Assembly: GCA_905235575.1 (NCBI GenBank)
Contig: CAJOLZ010000003.1
Span: 19,860 to 83,859 of the forward strand
Length of the DNA: 64,000 nucleotides
Direction of reading: 5' to 3'
DNA from: an uncultured Bacteroidaceae bacterium
GTDB lineage: Bacteria; Bacteroidota; Bacteroidia; Bacteroidales; Bacteroidaceae
Below the pieces are notes generated by a model. It saw only the letters and a program-made list of their open reading frames with translations. It was not told the origin of the DNA and searched no databases. A program made the position numbers and the translations under genes. This document shows, in pieces, positions 10,265 through 17,923 of this stretch; the stretch's first letter is position 1; every line of letters begins with the position of its first letter.

Positions 10265-12190
10265 TCAGAACTGGAAATAGATGAAAGGCTGCATCTCGGC
10301 CGTCACGAACTGATAGACGATAAAGACGGTAGCCACGACGGCCAGATAGATGAGCGGCAGGGGCATGCTGGCAAATGTCAGGCGATAGCGGCGCTTCAGG
10401 CGCGTAGGCAACCAGTGGATTATCATTCCCAACAGGAAAAGCAGGAAGACGCGGTGATAGGCCATACAGATGGGCCATACGGCAGTGTTCCAGCGAGTTC
10501 CGATGGCCTCCACCATTTCTGTCGCAATACGCCAGGCCGTCTGATTGGCCACCGCGGGGTCGAGGTTCGAACCGGAGCGGAAGAACAGACGCGTGAAGGT
10601 GATGAACGTGAAAGTGACAGCTATGCTCCATGCGCGGCCCAGATGGGGTGTCAGTCGCGGCAGGAGCGAGGAACATGTGGGGTCGAGCGCATAGTGACGT
10701 GCCAGCGTGGCATCGTATGCCCAGCGAATCCATGCACTCAGGCAGATGAAGGCTGCGAAAACGAAGAGCACGTTCCACAATGCGGCTGGCGCGAAATGCA
10801 CCAGCACAGCCAGCACCAACGTGACCACCGACACGGCAAGGGCACGCCTCAACAGCGAAATGTCGCGCCAGAACTTATAGACAATCATACCGGCACCGTT
10901 CAGTCCGCCCCACACCATGAAATTGCAGGATGCCCCGTGCCACAGACCGCCCAGGACCATCGTTATCATCGAATTGAGGTTGGCATAGATGTGACGTCGC
11001 TTCTCGGGATGGCGATAGGCCGTCCAGATGACGGAAAGGAGCATGAGCGCAGCCGCAGCGGCAATCCATACGCTACCGCTCAGAATGAGCGTGGCCAGCG
11101 TGATGACGGCTATCCAGAAATAGGTGGCAGGCGTGACATTGCGGTTACCGCCCAGAGGGATGTAGAGGTAGGTCTGCAGCCATCGCGAGAGGGAGATGTG
11201 CCACCGTTTCCAGAAATTGGCACAGTTTTGGGCCTTGTAGGGCGAGTTGAAGTTGGCCGGCAGGTGGAATCCCATCAAGAGTGAGAGACCGATGGCGATA
11301 TCGGTGTAACCGGAGAAGTCGGCATAGACCTGCAAGGAATAGGTGAAAAGTGCCATCAGATTCTCGAATCCCGTGAAGAAATGCGGGTTGGCAAAGACTC
11401 GGTCGATAAAATTCACCGCCAGATAGTCCGAGAGCACAATCTTCTTCACCAGTCCGTTCAAGATCCAGAACACAGCAATACCGAACTGCCTTCGGCTCAG
11501 GAAGTAGCGTCGATAGAGCTGCGGAACGAAATCGGAGGCTTTCACGATGGGTCCAGCCACCAGCTGCGGGAAGAAGGTGACGTAGAAGCCGAAGTCAAGA
11601 ATGTTGCGCACCGGGCGTATCAGACCTTTATAGACATCGGCCGTATAGCTGATTACCTGGAACGTGTAGAACGATATACCCACGGGCAGGATGATGCGGT
11701 CGACACTCCAGAACTGGCTTCTCGTGAGGCGGTTGGCAGCCTCGGCCGCAATGTTCCGCACCTCGAAACTAGTGCCGAAGAGCTGGTTTGCCATGTCGGC
11801 AAAGAAGTAGCTGTACTTGAAATAGCAGAGCAACGAGAGGTCAATGAACACACTCACGGAAAGCAATGCACGTCTGCGCCAACGGGCTTTCTCGCGCTGG
11901 CTGTAGATGAGCTGTGCCAACAGATAGTCGGTACACGTCACCAGAATGAGCAGTCCCACGAAGAATCCACTCGTCTTGAAGTAGAAAAAGAGACTGACCA
12001 GAAAGAGGTAGGCATTGCGGAGCAGCGGCTGACGACGGTAACTGCGCGAGGTGATGAGCGCAAAACCGGCAAAGACAAAAGCAAAGAAAACCCAAAACTG
12101 AAGCTGCGTGAAGAGCAGGGGCGAGTCGGGGTCGAAGGCCAACACACTGCGCAGATAGGCCATCACATCACTTGTCACTATGTTCGTCAT
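10265..12190 (-). CDS. MBOAT-family membrane O-acyltransferase (AlgI/PatA-like)
   Basis: The 641-residue polytopic membrane protein has the MBOAT core, including FYTFQVISYTADVYKG, the FFPQLVAGPI motif, and WKRWHISLSRWLQTYLYIPLGGN, which carries the conserved region around the first histidine; the second lies in GLWHGASCNF. The family moves acyl groups from a cytoplasmic donor to exported polymers, working with a periplasmic SGNH partner. Two such partners lie directly upstream. Its ATG overlaps the stop of the upstream gene as ATGA, which implies translational coupling. The substrate (alginate-like glycan, peptidoglycan or O-antigen) cannot be told from sequence. Confidence 0.9.
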   Translation of the reverse strand: MTNIVTSDVMAYLRSVLAFDPDSPLLFTQLQFWVFFAFVFAGFALITSRSYRRQPLLRNAYLFLVSLFFYFKTSGFFVGLLILVTCTDYLLAQLIYSQREKARWRRRALLSVSVFIDLSLLCYFKYSYFFADMANQLFGTSFEVRNIAAEAANRLTRSQFWSVDRIILPVGISFYTFQVISYTADVYKGLIRPVRNILDFGFYVTFFPQLVAGPIVKASDFVPQLYRRYFLSRRQFGIAVFWILNGLVKKIVLSDYLAVNFIDRVFANPHFFTGFENLMALFTYSLQVYADFSGYTDIAIGLSLLMGFHLPANFNSPYKAQNCANFWKRWHISLSRWLQTYLYIPLGGNRNVTPATYFWIAVITLATLILSGSVWIAAAAALMLLSVIWTAYRHPEKRRHIYANLNSMITMVLGGLWHGASCNFMVWGGLNGAGMIVYKFWRDISLLRRALAVSVVTLVLAVLVHFAPAALWNVLFVFAAFICLSAWIRWAYDATLARHYALDPTCSSLLPRLTPHLGRAWSIAVTFTFITFTRLFFRSGSNLDPAVANQTAWRIATEMVEAIGTRWNTAVWPICMAYHRVFLLFLLGMIIHWLPTRLKRRYRLTFASMPLPLIYLAVVATVFIVYQFVTAEMQPFIYFQF

Positions 12191-13449
12191 GGTTCTTCGG
12201 GTGTCTGTGTCGCAAGCAGAAAATCGTTCACGACTGCGTTATACAAGAGGTCGCCCCACAATTCGTAGCCCTGACGTGTGAAGTGAATATGGTCGGCGCG
12301 CTGCAGTCCTGCTTTCACCCAGGCATTCGACGAGCGCAGACCTCCCATCAAGGCAAAGGCATCGAAGACCGCTCCGTCGTACTCCCGAGCCAGTTCGGTC
12401 ATGGCTTGCTGCACACGTGGCGTGTTCGTATTGAACTGACGTCGACGGCCGCGGACATTGAACCAGCAATCGTTGTTCGTAATGAATATGAAGCAGCAGG
12501 CAGGGTTCACCATGCGGATGCGCTCTATCAGTCGACGGTAATTGCTCTTGAACTGCTCGGGGTTGAAACGCTGCGGCAGCACATTGGCATCGTTGATGCC
12601 GATGCCGAAGACTACAAGATCGGGCTTCACAAGCGAGAGCTCGTCTGTAAATAACTCGCATTTGAGCCACGACGGAACACTGGCGCCGTTGATTCCTGAA
12701 GCGGTGTACGTAATGCCCGAAAGGCGTCCCTCAGGCATGATACCGCGCAGACGGAAACTGACATTCTCGTCGTGCAGGCCTGGGAAAAAGAGTGCGCACG
12801 TGTCGGTTTCGGGGAGAAGGGCAAAACGGAAGCCTGCATAACCGTCGGAGGGGAGCGGAGAGAGCGTGTCGGAACCGCAGAGCAACATAGGAACCACCGT
12901 GTCTTGTGAGCCTTCGCCCAAGATGCGCAAGGTGTCGGTGCGCCATTCGGAAAGCGAGTTCATACTGAGAAAGATGCGAGCCAGCGTGTCGGAAGTCTCG
13001 ACACACGCGCCGCTCAGACCGAGCGGAAGTGCTGCGTCAGGCTTCACACAGCGGGCCCCCGACCACGCGCCCTCGTGCCACATGGCATAGTTTTGCGGTG
13101 CGTTGGTCTTCAGTGCAGTGAAAGGGAAGAGCATACCGCGGTTGCCGGGGTGTGAAGTAAAGGTTGCGAAGTGTGTGCGCATGCGGTGAGAGAAGTCGCC
13201 AGACTGCACGTGACTGCCGCCGATGTGCAGTATGTTGACATTTCCACGCCCTTCAACGAGGAGTGTGTCGAGCCTGCGGTAGAGGCTGTCGAAGCGCTCG
13301 TGGCTACCGGGGAAACGCAACGAATCCTGCCCACGGTCGGTGTGAAGGCAGGGATAGGAGGGAATCTCCACCGGTTGTGGCCGACGCTGCGACCACAGAC
13401 ATATGCTACAGAGCAGCAGAAACAGGGTCAGTCTTTCTCGTCGTGTCAT
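12187..13449 (-). CDS. SGNH/GDSL-fold periplasmic hydrolase or acetyltransferase (second of two)
   Basis: A 420-residue protein with an N-terminal signal segment. SGNH blocks are visible: block I as IGGSHVQSGD with the nucleophile Ser, block III as FGIGINDAN, and the catalytic Asp-His as ADHIHFT near the C-terminus. It lies between a similar SGNH gene, which it overlaps by 44 bases, and the MBOAT gene (ATGA overlap), so the three form one coupled operon. By analogy with AlgJ/AlgX, PatB and DltD it probably transfers or removes O-acetyl groups delivered by the MBOAT protein. Confidence 0.82.
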   Translation of the reverse strand: MTRRERLTLFLLLCSICLWSQRRPQPVEIPSYPCLHTDRGQDSLRFPGSHERFDSLYRRLDTLLVEGRGNVNILHIGGSHVQSGDFSHRMRTHFATFTSHPGNRGMLFPFTALKTNAPQNYAMWHEGAWSGARCVKPDAALPLGLSGACVETSDTLARIFLSMNSLSEWRTDTLRILGEGSQDTVVPMLLCGSDTLSPLPSDGYAGFRFALLPETDTCALFFPGLHDENVSFRLRGIMPEGRLSGITYTASGINGASVPSWLKCELFTDELSLVKPDLVVFGIGINDANVLPQRFNPEQFKSNYRRLIERIRMVNPACCFIFITNNDCWFNVRGRRRQFNTNTPRVQQAMTELAREYDGAVFDAFALMGGLRSSNAWVKAGLQRADHIHFTRQGYELWGDLLYNAVVNDFLLATQTPEEP

Positions 13450-14890
13450 TTGTCAACGTGTCTTCTGTAAGTTCCTCCTGGTCGAGGGCATTGCGGAAGC
13501 GATAGTAACGATAGTAGAAATCGAACGTCTGGCAGAGCAGTTCGCTCATCTTTCGAGAGCCGCTGAGCGAGAAGTGGATGTAATCTTCGCCAGCCAGACC
13601 TACCTCCACCCAGCGTGCCATTGAACCTCGTCCGCCCATCACACGGAACATGTCCCAGAAGGCAGCACCGCTCTCGAGGGCAGCTGCGCGCAGTGAGTCC
13701 ACCGTTTGTGGCAGTTGCGGATAGGTTTGCATCTCGTCTCCCTCGGCAGTTGCCATGTCGGTGGGACCGATGAAGAGAATGGTCGACTGCGGCGAAAGGC
13801 GGCGAAGATAGGAAATCTGCGACTTGATCTGACGCTTATAGCCCGAGATGCGTTCGGCGTCGCGCAGGTATGGAATTGAGTTGCCGCCATACTGTAGGAT
13901 GATGAGGGCCACGTCCTGCGATTGGAAGAAAGGTGCAAAGGTGGCGCGGTCGAGCGATGAGAAGTGGGAACCCGAGGCACCGCGCATGGCGATATTGTCC
14001 ACCGAGACACCGCCGGAGCCGTCTGCCATCAGTCCATAGACCTCCATATTACCGCGAGCGCGCACCGAGACGCGGCTCATGGCCGAGGGCAGAGAGGCAC
14101 TGCAGATGCGGAATCCCTGATAGGTGGAATCGTGGGGAGAGGTCATTTCTATCTCATTATCTTCCAGTTGAATGCTGAGACGTCCCTCGCCCGATACAAG
14201 GGCACTCACACGGCGGAACGAGCGGCAGTGGGGATACGTAGAGCCTCCGTGGGCTGCAACGGTAAAGAGGGCGCTGTCGGTGACCACAGCCATTTGGGAA
14301 AGAGGACCGTAACGATTGTGGTCGGCACGCAGTTCGGGCGAGCCGAAGCCCATATAGTAAGGTAATTCGGGTTGGGTGGTGACGGTGACGGTTGCGCTTC
14401 CGAGCGTCTGCATGGCAGGCACCAGCCCCGGTCCACGGCCCGAGAAAGTGTCCTGGAACCATTCGCGCAGCACGCCGGTCATGCGGTCGCCCTCGAGCTG
14501 CGAATCACCGAAATGCATGATGCGCACGGGGTGACGCTCGGCCTGTTCGAGTTTCGAGAAGAGGGTGTCGAAGTACGAGACATCGTCGTCGGGCAAATAG
14601 AAACGGGCACGATTGCCTGAGATGGCAGCCACGAACTCAGAGTCGCGCGAGGCGTGCAGGGCAGCCATGCGCTGTTCCATGAGTTCCTCAGGCGTCAGTT
14701 CGGGCTCCGGTTCCTCGTCGTCGACGGGTTCCGGCTCGGGTTCGGCACCACATTTCAGCACCTGACTCATCGACGGGAACTCCATCCGTACCTTATTTAT
14801 ATATATGCCCTCGCTGGGAAAGAAGCAGGCCAACGCGACCAGCCCCACGGCCAGAGAGAGTATGAAAAGGAATGTCTTGTATGACTTCAT
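13406..14890 (-). CDS. SGNH-fold periplasmic protein with membrane anchor and Pro/Glu linker (first of two)
   Basis: The start MKSYKTFLFILSL at 14890 gives a clean signal anchor; the frame is open 19 codons further upstream, but those codons look non-coding. The protein has 494 residues: an anchor, a linker made mainly of Glu-Pro repeats (EPEPEPVDDEEPEPE), then an SGNH domain with block I MHFGDSQLEGDRM, block III ILQYGGNSIPYL and C-terminal EDYIHFS. A carbohydrate-binding beta-sandwich probably fills the centre. It overlaps the next SGNH gene by 44 bases. The pairing with that gene and an MBOAT suggests an envelope-glycan O-acetylation system. Confidence 0.8.
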   Translation of the reverse strand: MKSYKTFLFILSLAVGLVALACFFPSEGIYINKVRMEFPSMSQVLKCGAEPEPEPVDDEEPEPELTPEELMEQRMAALHASRDSEFVAAISGNRARFYLPDDDVSYFDTLFSKLEQAERHPVRIMHFGDSQLEGDRMTGVLREWFQDTFSGRGPGLVPAMQTLGSATVTVTTQPELPYYMGFGSPELRADHNRYGPLSQMAVVTDSALFTVAAHGGSTYPHCRSFRRVSALVSGEGRLSIQLEDNEIEMTSPHDSTYQGFRICSASLPSAMSRVSVRARGNMEVYGLMADGSGGVSVDNIAMRGASGSHFSSLDRATFAPFFQSQDVALIILQYGGNSIPYLRDAERISGYKRQIKSQISYLRRLSPQSTILFIGPTDMATAEGDEMQTYPQLPQTVDSLRAAALESGAAFWDMFRVMGGRGSMARWVEVGLAGEDYIHFSLSGSRKMSELLCQTFDFYYRYYRFRNALDQEELTEDTLTNDTTRKTDPVSAAL

Positions 14891-14993
14891 GCGAGACGAT
14901 TGGCGATGCGGCGTGGCGGCCGCAGAAAAAAGATGAGTCCAGTTCACACCGGACTCACCCCCTTAACATACTTTTATGAAAACGAATTACCTC

Positions 14994-15017
14994 AAAAAGG
15001 TACCGCGTCACGCGGTA
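14994..15017 (-). terminator. Terminator of the HU gene
   Basis: A 7-bp stem TACCGCG/CGCGGTA with a 3-base loop at 15001-15017 is followed on the minus strand by CC and five T residues, 14 bases after the HU stop. Confidence 0.75.
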
Positions 15018-15030
15018 GTACTCCTGTTTC

Positions 15031-15294
15031 TTAGATTGCAAGACCAGCACCAGCCTTGAACTTCACCACTTTCTTTGCGGGAATCTTGATGGCTTTCTTG
15101 GTGCGGGGGTTAATGCCTGTGCGTGCGTCGCGCTTCGAAACAGCGAAAGTTCCGAAACCAATCAGAGCAACCTTGTCGCCCTTCTTCACTGCCTCGCTGA
15201 TGGCTGCCAGTGTAGCGTCCAATGCCTTCTTTGCGTCTACCTTGCTCAAGCCTGCGCTCTCGGCGATCTTGGCTGTCAATTCAGTCTTATTCAT
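15031..15294 (-). CDS. hup: HU-family nucleoid DNA-binding protein
   Basis: An 87-residue HU/IHF family protein. It starts MNKTELTAKIAESAGLSKVD and carries the DNA-binding arm GFGTFAVSKRDARTGINPRT with the intercalating proline. HU dimers bend and compact DNA with little sequence preference. It has its own promoter (-7 box TATATTTGC at 15349-15357) and terminator, as expected of a highly expressed single gene. It is a possible, though unproven, partner for the palindrome arrays spread across this window. Confidence 0.96.
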   Translation of the reverse strand: MNKTELTAKIAESAGLSKVDAKKALDATLAAISEAVKKGDKVALIGFGTFAVSKRDARTGINPRTKKAIKIPAKKVVKFKAGAGLAI

Positions 15295-15348
15295 ACAAAT
15301 TCTGGTTTAATTAGGTTATTTAATACGTTAACTTTATATATTCTATCG

Positions 15349-15381
15349 GCAAATATATACAACTTTGTCCTGCGCAGCAAG
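15349..15381 (-). promoter_or_regulatory. Promoter of the HU gene
   Basis: On the minus strand, TTG (15379-15381) lies 21 bases before the -7 box TATATTTGC (15349-15357), matching the Bacteroidetes TTG-N19..21-TAnnTTTG pattern. The leader is about 50 bases long. Confidence 0.65.
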
Positions 15382-15578
15382 TTTTTTTTGAAAAAAAAGC
15401 AGAAAAGGGCGAAAAAAATGTCTAAACGGGTCGTTTCGAGGCTCATGCAGAGGTCGTTTCGGGCAGAAACAGGGCAAAAGAGACCCAGACAGCAGCAAAA
15501 TGAGCCGAAGAAGTGCAGTCACTGCACAGCAAAGGGCAGGGAAAGACGGCAGAGAAGGGCAAAAGGCGGGTTGCGGAA

Positions 15579-15680
15579 CACACCGTGCTTTTCGGGATGT
15601 CGCACCACGGTGCGAAGGCCGACGCACCACGTTGCGACAGGCGTCGCAGCACGGTGCGTTTTTCGACGGACCACTTCACC
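15579..15680 (+). repeat. 22-base-period palindrome array L3
   Basis: Clear cores lie at 15601 (CGCACCACGGTGCG), 15623 and 15645, with decayed copies in phase at 15579 and 15667. A T run follows the core at 15645. The array sits between the outward-facing HU and rhomboid promoters, so neither transcript should include it. Confidence 0.88.
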
Positions 15681-15786
15681 ACGTATCGCGACTGGGCGAT
15701 ATTCTCGCGCAACGGCTGCGGATATGACATTTCAGACCGAAGCAGCACGCAAGGACGGGGAGAGACAGAAAAAACGGTCCACTTCA

Positions 15787-15818
15787 TTTGCCATGTAAGC
15801 AGATTTTTGTACTTTTGC
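15787..15818 (+). promoter_or_regulatory. Promoter of the rhomboid-EEP operon
   Basis: TTTG at 15787-15790 lies 19 bases before the -7 box TACTTTTGC (15810-15818), 52 bases ahead of the chosen ATG at 15870. Confidence 0.7.
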
Positions 15819-15869
15819 CCCACGAATGACACGAATCACGCAGAAAACTATAAATCAGTACACACGCGC

Positions 15870-16742
15870 ATGAATAATATGCCTCCCGTAACCAAAAACC
15901 TGCTCATCATCAACATTCTGATGTTTGCAGGCAAGTTCGTCGCCGCCAAGTACGGCATCGACCTCGACCGGATACTGGGCCTCCACTTCTTCATCGACCC
16001 GGGCTTCCGATGGTATCAGATTGTCACCTACATGTTCATGCATGCCAATCTGGAGCACATCTTCTTCAATATGTTTGCCGTATGGATGTTCGGGCGCATC
16101 ATCGAGGTGACGATGGGTTCCAAGCGGTTCCTGTTCTACTATCTGACGTGCGGCCTGGGCGCAGGTCTCAGCCAGGAGGTGGTACAGCTGGCTGCCTACC
16201 TCTACGGCTCAACGATATTCGGCCTCACGGTGGGAGCCTCGGGAGCCGTCTATGGCATCCTGCTGGCCTTCGGCATGACATTTCCCGACGAGCGCATCTT
16301 CATCTTCCCCCTGCCCGTGCCCATCAAGGCCAAATACTTCGTCTGCGGATATGCTGTCATCGAACTTGTATCGGCTCTGGCCGGCTCTCACGACGGTGTG
16401 GCACACGTGGCTCACCTGGGTGGCATGCTCTTCGGCCTGCTGCTCATACTGCACTGGCGCAACGGCGACAAAGGTCGCAAGGGAGGCGGATACTACGACC
16501 GCGGCTATGGCAGTTCCGACAAGGGATGGCGGCAATGGTTCGCTGGACTGCGCCGACGCGAAAAGCCGCGCATGACCATTCAGCAGGGCGGGAAGTACGC
16601 CCAAGACATGGCTTACCGCCAGCGCGAGAAGGAGCGCCAGGAGGAGATGGACCACATACTGGACAAGGTGAAACGTCTGGGATACAATGCGCTGAGCGAG
16701 GACGAGAAGAAACGCCTCTTCGACATCAGCAACAAGAAATGA
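15870..16742 (+). CDS. Rhomboid-family intramembrane serine protease
   Basis: The protein has 290 residues with about six membrane helices. The catalytic serine is in GASGAVYGIL and the catalytic histidine in the helix VAHVAHLGGMLFGLL; the helix-1 WR region typical of the family is replaced here by GFRWYQIVTYMFMH. It cleaves membrane proteins within the bilayer. I start at 15870 (MNNMPPVTKNLL), because the longer frame from 15513 runs back through the promoter and array L3. After the membrane core comes a charged cytoplasmic tail of ~90 residues. The next gene follows after 7 bases, so they form an operon. Confidence 0.9.
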   Translation: MNNMPPVTKNLLIINILMFAGKFVAAKYGIDLDRILGLHFFIDPGFRWYQIVTYMFMHANLEHIFFNMFAVWMFGRIIEVTMGSKRFLFYYLTCGLGAGLSQEVVQLAAYLYGSTIFGLTVGASGAVYGILLAFGMTFPDERIFIFPLPVPIKAKYFVCGYAVIELVSALAGSHDGVAHVAHLGGMLFGLLLILHWRNGDKGRKGGGYYDRGYGSSDKGWRQWFAGLRRREKPRMTIQQGGKYAQDMAYRQREKERQEEMDHILDKVKRLGYNALSEDEKKRLFDISNKK

Positions 16743-16749
16743 ACGGGCG

Positions 16750-17796
16750 ATGAACGGAGTGAAACGACTGCTCACAAGCCTCTTTCTGGGAGCCAACCTG
16801 TGTTGTCTCCTCTTCCTGTGGGCGAGTTGTCTGAGCACACTGCTCCCTCCCCAGCGTCTGCCCCTGCTCTCACTGGTCGGTCTGGCCTTTCCCGTGGCAG
16901 TACTGCTCAACATCGGCTTCATCATTTTCTGGCTCATCTTCAAGGCGCGCTACGCACTGCTCTCGCTCGTAGGCACGCTCATCGTTGCGAGCTACTTCAT
17001 AGACTATTGTCCCCTGAACCACAAGCGCAGCCATCCCGAGGGCGCACTGACCATTCTCTCCTATAACGTTGCCAGTCTGGCAGGCGAAGGAACCCTGGAC
17101 GGATTCACGAGATATGTGCGCTACGTCAGCCCTGACATCATGTGCCTGCAGGAAATGACACCCGGATGGGGAAAGACCGACAACGCGAAAAGGCTTCTTG
17201 ACTCGCTGGGAATGAAGTGTATAAGGAACGGCAACAACTACATCTACACACGTTTGCCCATCATCGAAGAATCGGTGCCTACGCCCAAGGTCAGCGAGAA
17301 CACCATCATGGCCTGCCGCCTCGCATACGGCGACGACAGTCTGTTTGTCTTCAACTGCCATCTGGAAAGCAACAAACTGAGCAACGAGGATAAAGCCGAG
17401 TATCGCAGCATGATAAAGGAGCCACACCGCGAAACAGTCAAGCGTGGCAGCAGAAACCTGCTCTCAAAGCTGAGCGATGCCGCCGTCTACCGCGCCAACC
17501 AAACCGACATACTGTGCGCCATGGCCGACTCGCTGCAAGGGAAAAGCATCATCTTGTGCGGCGACCTCAACGACACACCCATCTCATACACCTATCAGAA
17601 ACTCTCGCGACACCTCACTCCAGCCTTCCGCAAGAGCGGCTTCGGAGTGGGTCGTTCATTCAACCAACGCGGCTTCCCAGTGCGCATCGACCACATCTTT
17701 GTGTCGCATAACTGGCAGACGGCCCAGACACACATAGACTCCCAGACAGACTTCTCAGACCACTATCCGCTGGCCACTTTCCTATGGAAAAAATAG
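16750..17796 (+). CDS. Membrane-anchored endonuclease/exonuclease/phosphatase (EEP) family protein
   Basis: The protein has 348 residues: three N-terminal membrane helices (to about residue 85) followed by an EEP domain on the periplasmic side. Metal and catalytic motifs are visible: CLQEM (Glu), FNCHLES, GDLNDTP (Asp/Asn) and the terminal SDHYPL with the general-base His, plus RIDHIFVS. The substrate could be nucleic acid, a phospholipid or an inositol phosphate; bacterial membrane-tethered EEP proteins are mostly uncharacterised. It is co-transcribed with the rhomboid protease. Confidence 0.87.
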   Translation: MNGVKRLLTSLFLGANLCCLLFLWASCLSTLLPPQRLPLLSLVGLAFPVAVLLNIGFIIFWLIFKARYALLSLVGTLIVASYFIDYCPLNHKRSHPEGALTILSYNVASLAGEGTLDGFTRYVRYVSPDIMCLQEMTPGWGKTDNAKRLLDSLGMKCIRNGNNYIYTRLPIIEESVPTPKVSENTIMACRLAYGDDSLFVFNCHLESNKLSNEDKAEYRSMIKEPHRETVKRGSRNLLSKLSDAAVYRANQTDILCAMADSLQGKSIILCGDLNDTPISYTYQKLSRHLTPAFRKSGFGVGRSFNQRGFPVRIDHIFVSHNWQTAQTHIDSQTDFSDHYPLATFLWKK

Positions 17797-17858
17797 AAAT
17801 ATCAGCCCTTAAATCAATTTAATTCGCCACAAATGGTGCGAATGTACCGAAAAATGTG

Positions 17859-17867
17859 TATCTTTGC
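17859..17867 (+). promoter_or_regulatory. -7 box of the secDF promoter (TATCTTTGC)
   Basis: A perfect TATCTTTGC box lies 57 bases before the secDF ATG. No clear TTG is seen at -33. The leader is AT-rich. Confidence 0.65.
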
Positions 17868-17923
17868 ACGCTTTTGGGCACGTTTTTACGAAAAAACAAT
17901 AACATTAAAAATAATATTTAACA

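Larger units (their letters stand above)
15295..15869. other. 575-base divergent intergenic region
   Basis: The region holds the HU promoter on the left, array L3 in the middle and the rhomboid promoter on the right. A 10-base direct repeat GGTCGTTTCG occurs at 15429 and 15452. Several frames are open here, but I see no gene. Confidence 0.6.

Noticed and set aside
15513..15869. N-terminal extension of the rhomboid gene
   Set aside because: The open frame runs through array L3 and the promoter; a good ATG follows the promoter at 15870.
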